Source: Bacteroidia bacterium (GTDB taxonomy: Bacteria; Bacteroidota; Bacteroidia; Flavobacteriales_D; Cryomorphaceae). Taken from it: DNA of 64,000 nt. The stretch spans positions 620,001 through 684,000 of the forward strand of contig JAUICL010000002.1 in assembly GCA_030427905.1 (NCBI GenBank), given 5' to 3'. Each line of letters begins with the position of its first letter. The stretch's first letter is position 1. The translations under genes were made by a program, and so were the position numbers. Below the pieces are notes generated by a model, which saw nothing but the letters and a program-made list of their open reading frames with translations, was not told the origin of the DNA and ran no database searches. Below, piece by piece: positions 25,564 through 34,006 of the stretch.

Positions 25564-26697
25564 TCATTTCTTGATCAAACGGCGCACGGCCGAACCATCT
25601 TCAGTTTGCACGTGGATGAGATAGGCTCCCACAGTCCAATTTGAAGCATCAATGCGCTGCTTGGCACTTACGTTTAGTTGCCCCACCACTCTTCCGGTCA
25701 TTTCATAGACGGTCATCTCCCCTACTAATCCCGGAAAATCAACGGTAAAGAAATCTGTCGTCAAATTGGGTTTTAGGTTCAGCTCTATCTCGTGAGCGTC
25801 GTATTCGTTTAGCCCTGTAGTGGAATCGAAGGTAAGTGCCCTGATCCGTCCAACCCCGGTTTGGTAAGCCGATTCGGATACGTAGAGAACATCATCTTCG
25901 GGATTAAAGGCTACGCCAATCGGGTCGGTGTAAAGGGCTTCATCGAAACTACCATCTTGATAGCCTTCTACCGTCCCACTAATAAGCGACATAAGACCGC
26001 TACTATCAATGCGCAGTACCTTCTGGTTTCCAACGGCATAAATGGACTGATCAGAAGCTCTAAAAGTCATGTTCGGTACTGTTATACCAAGAAAAGTCCA
26101 TTGGCTAAGCTCTCCCGTTTCTGGGTCTACCTTATATAACCATGCGTTGGAGTGAACCACAATATCTCCATCCTGGTTGATGCAAATGGCTTGTGGATTT
26201 TCGAGTTCGGGGTCGTCAACTAATACCGAGACGTTTCCTTCGGCGTCTATTTTGTGAATTTCCGTACCCAGCCAGTCTGGCGCTTGCCCCCAATTGGTGA
26301 TGTATATATTGTCGTCTTGATCAACGGCAATTCCCGAGGGTCCATCCAGTCCAGATGCGATAACATCTACTTCCCACGTATTCATATTAAAAGCCGAAAC
26401 GGTATTGTTGTCGTAGTTAGAAACAATTAGAATGGAATCGCGATAGGATGCGATATTGATCGGCCCGGCAAATCCATCGGCCCAAACTGGGGTAAATTCT
26501 TCGGTTTGGATATCGTACATCCCGATATAGTCACTTCCGGTTAAGCCGCCGGGAGTGGTGTAAATGTTCCCAAGTGGATCAACATAGATTCCATCGTGGA
26601 TAGTAGGATTGGATACTAGAGTTGAAACTGTTTGGGCGTAAAAGGTGTTTAGCGAAAGGAAAATTAAAAAGGTAGTAAGTAAGGTTTTATTCATCAT
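25564..26697 (-). CDS. Secreted NHL/SMP-30-like beta-propeller with T9SS sorting domain
   Basis: A 377-residue protein with a signal peptide (LLTTFLIFLSLNTFYAQ). Repeats of the form GPSGIAVDQDDNIYITN, PQAICINQDGDIVVHS and PIGVAFNPEDDVLYVSE are NHL/SMP-30 propeller blades. The last 75 residues (FTVDFPGLVGEMTVYEMTGR ... GAYLIHVQTEDGSAVRRLIK) are a type A T9SS C-terminal domain, so the protein should cross the outer membrane via type IX secretion and be released or anchored. Ligand is unknown. Confidence 0.87.
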   Translation of the reverse strand: MMNKTLLTTFLIFLSLNTFYAQTVSTLVSNPTIHDGIYVDPLGNIYTTPGGLTGSDYIGMYDIQTEEFTPVWADGFAGPINIASYRDSILIVSNYDNNTVSAFNMNTWEVDVIASGLDGPSGIAVDQDDNIYITNWGQAPDWLGTEIHKIDAEGNVSVLVDDPELENPQAICINQDGDIVVHSNAWLYKVDPETGELSQWTFLGITVPNMTFRASDQSIYAVGNQKVLRIDSSGLMSLISGTVEGYQDGSFDEALYTDPIGVAFNPEDDVLYVSESAYQTGVGRIRALTFDSTTGLNEYDAHEIELNLKPNLTTDFFTVDFPGLVGEMTVYEMTGRVVGQLNVSAKQRIDASNWTVGAYLIHVQTEDGSAVRRLIKK

Positions 26698-26792
26698 AAT
26701 TTAGCTTGTTTCAGCCGAATATAGATGATCGTTGAGAACGAGCTACCCTAAATATCCCCTAAGAAAACTGATAAATTAACAACTCTAAGACC

Positions 26793-27287
26793 TTATAGTT
26801 TGTGATACCAACCTTGAAATAGTAGGCTTTTAATCTTGGTTTCTTCATCGATCAAAACCCACTCTTGTAAGACGGTACCATCTTCATTTGGTGTCCAAGA
26901 AATTTGATTGACACCTTTCTTCCCATTCACTATTGCGGGCAAAGACTTCATGACCATTGAGCCATTTACCATCCCCCCTTTCAGAATTAAAGGCTTACCT
27001 GCATTGTCTACCCAGACTTGGTTCCAAGTGGTATCGGCTGCATTGAAATAGTTTACGCTAAGCCCCATCGTACCTTTGGCTCCAATCCAATTTTCCTGGA
27101 TTACGCATTTCCCATCGGCAATGGTGATCTCATTTGTACCCATTACATTTCCTTCTGAGTCAAGAACCTTCCACGAGCCCACCCAAAAGTCAAAATCTCT
27201 GTAATCTCCTTCACAACAAGGGCAAGTCTGCCCACTGACTGCGAATGAAACCAAAATGCCTGCGATAATCGAAGCTAGTAACTTCAT
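26793..27287 (-). CDS. Secreted protein, DUF1579-like
   Basis: A 164-residue protein with a signal peptide (MKLLASIIAGILVSFAVSGQ) followed by a cysteine cluster TCPCCEGDYRDFDFWVGSWK. The FDFWVGSWKV opening and the later ENWIGAKGTMGLSVNYF and TWNQVWVDNAG match the lipocalin-like DUF1579-type family, with eight to ten beta strands. Three closely spaced Cys near the mature N-terminus could bind metal or form disulfides. It sits two bases after the pyrophosphatase gene on the same strand. Confidence 0.72.
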   Translation of the reverse strand: MKLLASIIAGILVSFAVSGQTCPCCEGDYRDFDFWVGSWKVLDSEGNVMGTNEITIADGKCVIQENWIGAKGTMGLSVNYFNAADTTWNQVWVDNAGKPLILKGGMVNGSMVMKSLPAIVNGKKGVNQISWTPNEDGTVLQEWVLIDEETKIKSLLFQGWYHKL

Positions 27288-27289
27288 GT

Positions 27290-27841
27290 TTATGGTCTTT
27301 CCTGGTGAATCAAATCTTCGTAATCCTTAATGCTTTGGATCACAATTTCACGAGCTATGTGTGCATTTTGAAACTCTTCTACTTCCACTGTTTTATTCTC
27401 GAGCTTCTTATAGTCTTCAAAAAAGTTCTTGAGCTCTCTTGTAAAATGTGGTGGCAGATCGGAGATATCTTCCATGTGGTTTACACTCATGTCATTGTTG
27501 GCGACTGCAATGATTTTGTCGTCGAGCTCTCCCCCATCCAACATGCGCATTACCCCGATTACTTTGGCACTAACGATACACATGGGTACCACAGCTATTT
27601 GCGATAGAACCACAATATCTAGCGGATCTTTATCATCGCAATACGTTTTCGGAATAAACCCGTAATTGGCCGGATAATACATGGATGAGTAGAGAACCCG
27701 ATCCATTTTGAGCAATCCAGACTCTTTGTCCAGCTCATACTTAGCTCGCGTATTGGCTGGAATTTCAATGATTCCATTTACAATATGTGGCGCATCATCA
27801 CCAACGGAAACTTGATGCCAGGGGTTGTTTGAAATATTCAT
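27290..27841 (-). CDS. ppa: Inorganic pyrophosphatase
   Basis: A 183-residue family I soluble pyrophosphatase. [11 protein letters not shown] carries the K-x-E motif, [12 protein letters not shown] the DxDPxD metal site, and [10 protein letters not shown] the last acidic cluster. It converts pyrophosphate to two phosphates in the cytoplasm, pulling biosynthetic reactions forward. The secreted DUF1579-like gene follows after two bases. Confidence 0.95.
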   Translation of the reverse strand: MNISNNPWHQVSVGDDAPHIVNGIIEIPANTRAKYELDKESGLLKMDRVLYSSMYYPANYGFIPKTYCDDKDPLDIVVLSQIAVVPMCIVSAKVIGVMRMLDGGELDDKIIAVANNDMSVNHMEDISDLPPHFTRELKNFFEDYKKLENKTVEVEEFQNAHIAREIVIQSIKDYEDLIHQERP

Positions 27842-27903
27842 AGTCTTGTTTGTCGAAGCTAATTTAGAAAGTGAAACGCATCACACTTTGAAAACTAAGC
27901 GAA

Positions 27904-28488
27904 TTAATTTTTTAAGATTTTCTCCAGGTAAACTTCAAATGCCTGTAGCTGGATTTCCAGGTTTGGATCTTTAACCACATCGTAAAAGTGGAAGTTTGGC
28001 GCATCTTCCAGTCCTATAAAGTTGTTCATTTTGCGCATTCCGAAGAGCACTCCATCGTCGGGTAGTTTAGTCTCCATCAGCTCACCTTCCATGGTAAAAG
28101 CTTCAAGCGGAGCGTTCCAAGTCGAGATCAAGCTACACTTGCCTTTGAGCAAGCCACCTTTACCATAGTTTCGCTTGGGATCTTTCCGCGAACGCCCATC
28201 GTTCTTAAAGATCTTGCCATATCCATGCGTCAGTACATCATCGATGTATTGTTTGAGTGGATAAGGCACGGCAAACCACCAAATGGGAAAGTGGTATATG
28301 ACCAAATCGGCGTTCACAAACTTCTCGACTTCCAAATCTAAATCGTGCTTATCGTCCACAAAAGTGCGGACCACTTCATGCCCCCATTCTTCCGCCAACT
28401 CTACAATTCGAGCACTGATGGTGTCGTTGAGCGATCCTGCGGTTTCGCTAAAAACCTTGCTTGCACCATCTATTATAAAAACGTTCAT
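27904..28488 (-). CDS. NAD(P)H-dependent quinone reductase, flavodoxin fold (MdaB-like)
   Basis: The start at 28488 (MNVFIIDGASKVFSET) places the flavodoxin-like first strand at the N-terminus; the frame continues to 28527 but would overlap the OsmC gene. LVIYHFPIWWFAVPYPLKQY is the flavin and substrate site signature of the Flavodoxin_2/MdaB group. The enzyme reduces quinones or related electrophiles with NAD(P)H and FAD. One base separates it from the OsmC gene upstream, suggesting a shared response to oxidants or electrophiles. Confidence 0.87.
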   Translation of the reverse strand: MNVFIIDGASKVFSETAGSLNDTISARIVELAEEWGHEVVRTFVDDKHDLDLEVEKFVNADLVIYHFPIWWFAVPYPLKQYIDDVLTHGYGKIFKNDGRSRKDPKRNYGKGGLLKGKCSLISTWNAPLEAFTMEGELMETKLPDDGVLFGMRKMNNFIGLEDAPNFHFYDVVKDPNLEIQLQAFEVYLEKILKN

Positions 28489-28489
28489 T

Positions 28490-28957
28490 TTAAACTTTGG
28501 TAATTGTTGGTTCACAATCGACCGCAAAGTTAACCGAACGCGCTATAAAGCAAAGCGCATGGGCTTTTTCGTGGAGTTCTTCTGCGAGCACCACATCACC
28601 AGAACTCAATCTCACTTCGGGGTGAAGAATGACCCGATCGAATTTTCCACTACCCGAATCATCCATTTCCATCATGCCTTGGGCCCGATCTTCATACGAT
28701 TCAACTACAATACCACTCGTAGCGCACAAATGCAGATACCAGAGCATATGGCACGACGAAAGGGACATGACCAATAGCTCTTCTGGGTTGTATCGCTTGG
28801 CATCGCCTCTGAAGTGGGGATCGGATGACATGGGAATATCCAATGCCTTATCGACGACAAAAGCCATGTGATCTCGGAGATAACTGGTGTAATCTGTTGT
28901 GCGATCACCTGCCCGTTCTGGCCATTTTACTTCGGTAATGTAGTGATGGGTTTTCAT
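28490..28957 (-). CDS. OsmC-family peroxiredoxin
   Basis: A 155-residue OsmC/Ohr-fold protein. The peroxidatic Cys is in LLVMSLSSCHMLWYLHLC and the resolving Cys in EKAHALCFIARSVN. The segment YNPEELLVMSLSSCH is the family hallmark. OsmC enzymes reduce organic hydroperoxides using thiols. It is the first gene of a two-gene unit with the quinone reductase. Confidence 0.9.
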   Translation of the reverse strand: MKTHHYITEVKWPERAGDRTTDYTSYLRDHMAFVVDKALDIPMSSDPHFRGDAKRYNPEELLVMSLSSCHMLWYLHLCATSGIVVESYEDRAQGMMEMDDSGSGKFDRVILHPEVRLSSGDVVLAEELHEKAHALCFIARSVNFAVDCEPTITKV

Positions 28958-29013
28958 GGAAAGCGGTTTCTACAAACCTACTCAACTTTCGCGCTGATAT
29001 GTACCTTCGCAGT

Positions 29014-29496
29014 ATGAATCTGGAGAAAGAGCTTCAGCGCGGGGAGCAAAACAAAAAGGCCAATAAAAAGCTTGCACAAAAGCTGAAGAAATCGAAGCCG
29101 AAATCGCTCGATCGGGATGTGGAAGCACTGCACGATGAAGTCTTCGATGAAATAGACTGTTTGTCCTGTGCCAACTGCTGTAAGACTACCAGTCCTGGTA
29201 TGCACGACCGAGACGTAGAACGCCTTGCCAAACACCTTCGCATGAAGCCCGGAGAGCTTATCGATCAATACATGCATATGGATCGGGATGGTGAGTACGT
29301 CTTCAAATCAGCACCTTGTCCCTTTCTGGGTGCCGACAATTATTGCTCAGTCTACGAAAGTCGTCCATTGGCTTGTCGCGAGTATCCACACACCAATCGA
29401 AAACGATTTTATCAGGTGCTCGATCTCTCGGTGAAGAATACCGAGATTTGCCCCGCCGTGGTAAGGGTATTCGAAGGGCTTCAGAAAATTTACTAG
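29014..29496 (+). CDS. YkgJ-family cysteine cluster protein
   Basis: About 160 residues from the ATG at 29014 (MNLEKELQRG); an ATG at 28999 is five codons upstream. A basic N-terminal helix (residues 5-35) precedes the Cys cluster CLSCANCCKTTSPGM ... APCPFLGADNYCSVYESRPLACREYP. The pattern is typical of the YkgJ/CxxCxxCC family, thought to bind zinc or iron-sulfur. Its role is not established. Confidence 0.87.
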   Translation: MNLEKELQRGEQNKKANKKLAQKLKKSKPKSLDRDVEALHDEVFDEIDCLSCANCCKTTSPGMHDRDVERLAKHLRMKPGELIDQYMHMDRDGEYVFKSAPCPFLGADNYCSVYESRPLACREYPHTNRKRFYQVLDLSVKNTEICPAVVRVFEGLQKIY

Positions 29497-29501
29497 CTCA
29501 A

Positions 29502-30275
29502 TTAGTAAACTTTAAATTCTACGCTGTTTTGCGAAATGTGATTCACATTCGGAAAGAACCAGGCATCTACATTCTCCTGAAAATAGGAATTACTGTAAAA
29601 CGAATCACCGTAGACTTGTCCCCTAATCGTTTCTCCAGGTTCAAAGCCCATACTTTCGAAGTTCGCTCTCGTAAATGTGATTTCAAAAGGGTCTGAATCC
29701 GTCAAAATCAAATCGGTAAAGGCATCTGCCGTAATCGGGTTAACCACACCACCGCGCTGGAAGAAAAAGCGCACGTAGTGGCTTGTTTCTCCAGTTGAAA
29801 GTGAGTCCAAAATGATAGTAAACCCCACTTGTTGATTCAATGAATCTGGTTCAACCATCAAGGAGTCGATGGTAGTAGTAGAAATTTGCCCCAGTGCAGG
29901 TGTTTCCGCAACGATCGTGCTACCCGTACTTTCAGATGGATTGTGATCGATATCGAATAGTTTAAATGTTCCGTAGCCGGTTTTTTCAAACTCTAGTCGG
30001 TAGATGCCAGCAGGAACATCTTCAATCATATAATCGCCATTGGCGTCAGTCTGTCCCGTGTATTCACTCGAACCAAAAATGGCCGTTACGCTCATGCCAT
30101 CATTAGGCTCTTCTTCCATGCCTTGGTCATAAAGCGCTACCGCTCCTTCTATCGAACCCGTAATGGCGGGTGTTGGCGGTGGTGTCGATTCCGAATCATC
30201 TTCGCTGCACGATGTCATTACTGCTGCTATGAATAGCACGGAAACAAATGGGTATAGTAGATTCTTTCTGTTCAT
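29502..30275 (-). CDS. Lipoprotein with CarboxypepD_reg-like domain
   Basis: A 257-residue lipoprotein (LFIAAVMTSCSEDDSEST, the Asp/Ser/Glu residues after Cys fitting Bacteroidota surface export). GSIEGAVALYDQGMEEEPND ... SSEYTGQTDANGDYMIEDVP ... GIYRLEFEKTGYGTFK is a carboxypeptidase regulatory-like beta-sandwich. The rest is beta-rich without a named domain. Probably a cell-surface adhesin-like or structural protein; specific role unknown. Confidence 0.75.
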   Translation of the reverse strand: MNRKNLLYPFVSVLFIAAVMTSCSEDDSESTPPPTPAITGSIEGAVALYDQGMEEEPNDGMSVTAIFGSSEYTGQTDANGDYMIEDVPAGIYRLEFEKTGYGTFKLFDIDHNPSESTGSTIVAETPALGQISTTTIDSLMVEPDSLNQQVGFTIILDSLSTGETSHYVRFFFQRGGVVNPITADAFTDLILTDSDPFEITFTRANFESMGFEPGETIRGQVYGDSFYSNSYFQENVDAWFFPNVNHISQNSVEFKVY

Positions 30276-30301
30276 GCGACAAAAATAGAAATGTGATTTT
30301 C

Positions 30302-31210
30302 TTAACTAAGTGCTTGGTAAATTTTCTCGAAGGAATTTGCCTTCAGATTATACATCTCCGATTCTTTCACCACAAAACCACAAAGCGCATCAAGTTCTGT
30401 AATATTCTTGGCTCTGAAATCGCGCTGCATGGAAGATGTTGCTTCGAATGGCAAGCCCTTCATTTGTTGAATAGCCTTTTCGGCAAGATCATCAGAAAGA
30501 AGAACTCCTTTGGCTTTTCCAAGTGCGATTACTTCGCTCAAAAGTAGCTTCATTAGAGCGAGGTGATCACTTGATTCTAGAATCTCTCCAAGCGACAGAT
30601 CTGTGTAACTCGTAAGTGAAGCTACACTCGATATGAAAACGTATTTATTCCAGGTAATCAGCTCAATATCGTTACTGAGCTTTGACTCAATTCCAGCTTT
30701 CCGCAAAATATCTTGAACGGCATCCAGATCAAAATCTAGTGGTTCGGAACTTCCGAAAGACAGCTTTTGGATTCCACCACTCTCTTGAATAATTCCAGGG
30801 CCTTTGATGGTCGAAACAATGTAAACGCAGCCATTGGCCACCTGCGCATTCGGAAGAATAGCCTTCACACGTCGGTCCATTTCCACGCCGTTTAGCAATG
30901 GAATCACCAAGCTATTTTCGTCCAGGCAGTGCGCTATGGATTGAGCAGATGACTCTAAATCGTAAGATTTGGTAGTGAGAAAGAGCACGTCCAAATGCCC
31001 GTTCAATTCTGCTGCCGATGTGACTAAATCGGGGTGAACGATAAAGTCTCCAATTGTCGATCGCAGTTCCAGCCCATTCTTTTCAATGGTTTCTTTACTG
31101 CTTCTCGAAACAAAAATGATCTCATGCTCGCCCTTTCCAGCGTATTCTTTGGCTAAGATACCACCAAAGAATCCGCCAACTCCGCCTATCCCGAGTATTC
31201 CTATTTTCAT
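30302..31210 (-). CDS. panE: 2-dehydropantoate 2-reductase
   Basis: A 302-residue protein of the ApbA/PanE family. GILGIGGVGGFFGGILA is the Rossmann NADPH motif, VLFLTTKSYDLESSAQ contains the conserved Lys, and IELITWNKYVFISSVASLT carries the catalytic Lys in the usual WxK context. The enzyme reduces ketopantoate to pantoate in pantothenate and CoA synthesis. Homologues of unknown substrate exist, so the symbol is likely rather than certain. Its start overlaps the rluF stop by 4 bp. Confidence 0.82.
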   Translation of the reverse strand: MKIGILGIGGVGGFFGGILAKEYAGKGEHEIIFVSRSSKETIEKNGLELRSTIGDFIVHPDLVTSAAELNGHLDVLFLTTKSYDLESSAQSIAHCLDENSLVIPLLNGVEMDRRVKAILPNAQVANGCVYIVSTIKGPGIIQESGGIQKLSFGSSEPLDFDLDAVQDILRKAGIESKLSNDIELITWNKYVFISSVASLTSYTDLSLGEILESSDHLALMKLLLSEVIALGKAKGVLLSDDLAEKAIQQMKGLPFEATSSMQRDFRAKNITELDALCGFVVKESEMYNLKANSFEKIYQALS

Positions 31211-31977
31211 CTGAACCTAGATTTAAGGCTTTTCTTTTCAGGCGCTGGTGGCAGATCGGGCCCATCAACCGTTTCTTGATCTAAGGCGGCAAGTTCTGCT
31301 TTCGTCAAATCGCGATACTCGCCCACTTCCACATCGAGCGGTATATGCATGATGCGCACTCTTTTAAGCTTGGTGACTTTATAGCCTAAGTATTCGCACA
31401 TCCGTCTGATTTGTCGGTTGAGCCCCTGCGTCAAAACGATAGTAAAAGTGAACTGTCCAGTCTTGGTCACTTCACACTTTTTAGTGATGGTGTCGAGAAT
31501 GGGGAGTCCATTGCTCATGGCTTTCACAAAGGTGGAATTAACCGATTTATTCACCGTTACTTCATACTCCTTCTCGTGGTTGTAACGCGCACGGAGAATC
31601 TTGTTGACAATATCTCCATCGTTGGTGAGTAGAATCAATCCTTCACTGGCCTTGTCTAGTCGGCCGATTGGAAATATCCGGGTCGGATAATTGATGAAGT
31701 CGATGATATTGTCTTTCTCGCGTCGGGTATCTGTGGTGCACACGATACCACGTGGCTTATTGAAAGCGATGTAAACCGGCTTTTGAGCCTTTGTTTGAAT
31801 CTCTTTCCCATCTACTTCAATAGTGTCTTCTTTGGAGACTTTCGTTCCCAAATCAGCCGTTTTGCCATTGATCTTGATGCGACCCGATTCTATGAGTTGA
31901 TCGGCACCACGACGCGAGCAATACCCGATTTCGCTCAGGTATTTATTGATTCGTGTGCCTGTTTGATTTTGATCCAA
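31207..31977 (-). CDS. rluF: 23S rRNA pseudouridine synthase, RluF type
   Basis: A 256-residue protein with an N-terminal S4 RNA-binding domain (TRINKYLSEIGYCSRRGADQ) followed by a pseudouridine synthase domain with the catalytic Asp in FPIGRLDKASEGLILL, and the typical ends LTQGLNRQIRRMCEYLGY and RVRIMHIPLDVEVGEYRDLT. This fits the RluF subfamily, which modifies U2604 (E. coli numbering) in 23S rRNA. It is followed by panE with 4 bp overlap. Confidence 0.88.
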   Translation of the reverse strand: MDQNQTGTRINKYLSEIGYCSRRGADQLIESGRIKINGKTADLGTKVSKEDTIEVDGKEIQTKAQKPVYIAFNKPRGIVCTTDTRREKDNIIDFINYPTRIFPIGRLDKASEGLILLTNDGDIVNKILRARYNHEKEYEVTVNKSVNSTFVKAMSNGLPILDTITKKCEVTKTGQFTFTIVLTQGLNRQIRRMCEYLGYKVTKLKRVRIMHIPLDVEVGEYRDLTKAELAALDQETVDGPDLPPAPEKKSLKSRFR

Positions 31978-32015
31978 AAGGTAGATTTATGAGCCTTAAA
32001 AGTACCAGAAATCAA

Positions 32016-32972
32016 TTAATGCGTCTTTTTGAGCGAAGGTCGCTGGGTAATCTCGTGGTAGCAGATGGCATCGTCGGTGTAATAGTGAAACACCATGCTC
32101 TTGCGTGTCAGGTTTTCATCGACCACTGGCTCACCGCCGTGCAGCAAGTTCGCATGCCAGATAAGCACATCGCCCTTTTTCGCCAGAAACACTTCCTTCT
32201 CGAGTTGGCGGTCATCTATTTCCTTTTGGATTCGATCTTCGTAGTGGCCGTAATTGTATGGCCCCAGCATCATCTTAGACCCCACATTTCCGTAATCTGC
32301 ATTCATGATGTAAGGCAGCTTGTGCGAACCGGGATAGTAATGCAGCTCACCACTCCCCGCTTTGATGTCTTCAAGTGCAATCCACGCGGCGATTAAGTTT
32401 CCTTCGGGAAAGGTGGTCATATGCACAGAGTCGGAATGCGTGCGCTGACGGCTCCCCGTCAGGAAGTTGATGCTTTGAAACAAGGTTACCTTCTTCCCGA
32501 GCAAGATCGACATGATGTGAATGAGTTTGTCGCGCGCACCGATGCGGTAGAGCAAGTCGGATTTGTGAATAGCAAACATGATTTTGTTTCCGTATCGCCA
32601 TGAAACTTCACCGCTGGCAATCAGCCGATCCACTTCGGCATTCACTTCATCTACTTCACTTGGAGTAAGGAAGCCTTCAATAATGGCAAAACCCTTTTCT
32701 GACCAAGGCAGGAGCGCTTCTTGTGTTTTGGTATCGAGATTTCTAAAATCGGGATCTTTTGGCAATTCCGTTCTGGAGTCGAGTCTATCGTATATATTCT
32801 TCTCACCTTCCAGTCCCTTAAAGTCTTCACTCGAAAGCGGTGAATAGTACTTCTTATTGAGCCCGTATTTCTCGAATAGTGGAATGTTGTGCTTGAGTTC
32901 GTCCTTCTTAAAAAAGTTGTAGAGCGAATACGTGAATTTAAACCGTCGAAGCTTTTCTAGCATAGGGTTCAA
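32016..32972 (-). CDS. Phytanoyl-CoA dioxygenase-family protein
   Basis: A 318-residue Fe(II)/2-oxoglutarate oxygenase. RTHSDSVHMTTFPEGNL supplies the HxD part of the iron triad, IALEDIKAGSGELHYYPGSH follows in the usual place, and the distal His is in VLIWHANLLHGGEPVVDEN. A later Arg (LTRKSMVFHYY) would bind 2-oxoglutarate. The substrate is unknown; family members hydroxylate fatty acyl chains, natural products and others. Stands alone on the minus strand. Confidence 0.87.
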   Translation of the reverse strand: MNPMLEKLRRFKFTYSLYNFFKKDELKHNIPLFEKYGLNKKYYSPLSSEDFKGLEGEKNIYDRLDSRTELPKDPDFRNLDTKTQEALLPWSEKGFAIIEGFLTPSEVDEVNAEVDRLIASGEVSWRYGNKIMFAIHKSDLLYRIGARDKLIHIMSILLGKKVTLFQSINFLTGSRQRTHSDSVHMTTFPEGNLIAAWIALEDIKAGSGELHYYPGSHKLPYIMNADYGNVGSKMMLGPYNYGHYEDRIQKEIDDRQLEKEVFLAKKGDVLIWHANLLHGGEPVVDENLTRKSMVFHYYTDDAICYHEITQRPSLKKTH

Positions 32973-33167
32973 AAATAAGGAATGAAATCATTCGGTTAAC
33001 GGATTTGAAATGTGTTTGGAGAAAGTTTATGTTTTGCTCTGTTCCAGAAATATAGGAATAGGAGTTTAACTTCTTCTGAGCTGAACGATATTGATTTTAT
33101 ATATTGGACGTAGGATTTCGGATCATCAGATTCGAGGCATAAATGTTTCGCGGGCTGCTTCGCAATA

Positions 33168-33285
33168 AAGATCAACGTAAACGAAATTTGACATGGACAT
33201 TTCACCAATTAGAGACGAAAAGGATTACAAAAAAGTGCTCGAGAGATTCGAAGCTATTTTTGATGTGAAGCGAAGTAGAATAATT
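33168..33285 (+). pseudogene. Relic of a higBA toxin-antitoxin operon
   Basis: A HigB-like C-terminal tail (KINVNEI then TGA at 33189-33191) is followed at once by ATG at 33193 encoding MDISPIRDEKDYKKVLERFE-AIFDVK. This matches the usual N-terminus of HigA antitoxins, and a TGA-CATG junction is typical for higB to higA spacing. After about 26 residues the similarity ends and the frame runs into a lipoprotein leader. Upstream no HigB body is visible. The call rests on family memory of HigB and HigA ends. Confidence 0.55.
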
Positions 33286-33320
33286 TTGAAGCTGTTGAGA
33301 CTGTCATTGTTTACGGTTTT
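33286..33320 (+). other. Displaced lipoprotein leader with T6 frameshift
   Basis: From a TTG at 33286 the frame gives LKLLRLSLFTVF and then hits TGA in a run of six T. One more T would continue with L-T-S-C-I-G-Q, a perfect lipobox, in the frame of the next gene. The next gene therefore probably lost its leader through a one-base deletion, or the base is missing from the assembly. Confidence 0.5.
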
Positions 33321-33869
33321 TTGACGAGTTGTATAGGGCAAAAGCCAACCACGAGTTTTACAATAGAAAGAGGTCTTAAAAAGTCTTCACCAAATGTTGA
33401 AATGGTTTTTTCCAATATTGAATCATACGATAATCTGAACTGGGTCGAAGAACAACCGTCAAGTTGTTATCTCGTGTTCTTTTCAGATGCTACCTTCTTG
33501 GGCCCAGTGTGCGGACACAGTAATATTCCTGTATTCGAGCTTTTTCATAAGTCAAATACAGATTGGTTGTATGGTTTCAATAGCAATTGGGGCAGATGGA
33601 AGCAAAAAGGTGATACCATTGAAGTAGAGATCATGGAAGCATGGTTTAACCCTGCAATACACTACAGGTATCAGAGTGAAACTTTACAATTGTTGAATGA
33701 TACCTTAAGGTCACTTGAAGGTTTATATAATGTAGGTCATCCCAAAAGGGAAGAAAAACTAATAAAGGCTGAAGGTTTTTTGAATAGTAAAAGAAAATTA
33801 TTTTATCAAAACGATACCCTTGATCTTAGTTTTATTGATCCTTCAGAAGCTTGGATCAATAAAGATTAA
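33321..33869 (+). CDS. AT-rich hypothetical protein, leader damaged
   Basis: The continuous frame begins with TTG ACG AGT TGT, i.e. in the middle of a lipobox (LTSC). The remaining 180 residues are beta-rich with many aromatic residues (SSCYLVFFSDATFLGPVCGH, DWLYGFNSNWGRWKQKG, NPAIHYRYQSETLQLLNDTL). No domain recognised. Codon use is AT-rich compared with neighbours, hinting at recent acquisition. If the frameshift is real, the protein would not be exported and may be a pseudogene. A REP-like element follows directly. Confidence 0.5.
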   Translation: MTSCIGQKPTTSFTIERGLKKSSPNVEMVFSNIESYDNLNWVEEQPSSCYLVFFSDATFLGPVCGHSNIPVFELFHKSNTDWLYGFNSNWGRWKQKGDTIEVEIMEAWFNPAIHYRYQSETLQLLNDTLRSLEGLYNVGHPKREEKLIKAEGFLNSKRKLFYQNDTLDLSFIDPSEAWINKD

Positions 33870-33876
33870 GCCATCT

Positions 33877-33965
33877 GCTCCAAGGGGTTTGCAACCCCGT
33901 GTATATTTTACCAAATGTGAAAACGTGGAATTTTTTGCGCGCGGTTACAAACCACGCGGAGCTCA
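33877..33965. repeat. REP-like palindromic element, copy 1
   Basis: About 89 bp bounded by GCTCC and GGAGC. Left arm has the palindrome GGGGTTTGCAACCCC, right arm CGCGCGGTTACAAACCACGC; the arms are approximate inverse complements of one another. Copy 2 at 37274 is nearly identical. Such paired palindromes resemble REP/BIME elements mobilised by RAYT (IS200/IS605-like) transposases in Bacteroidota. No transposase is seen nearby. Confidence 0.75.
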
Positions 33966-34006
33966 TCGATTTCAATCCAAATATTCAACATCCGTTTAGA
34001 TAAACT

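Noticed and set aside
32996-33208. Minus-strand frame of 70 codons in the relic region
   Set aside because: No family resemblance and it crosses the higBA relic on the other strand.
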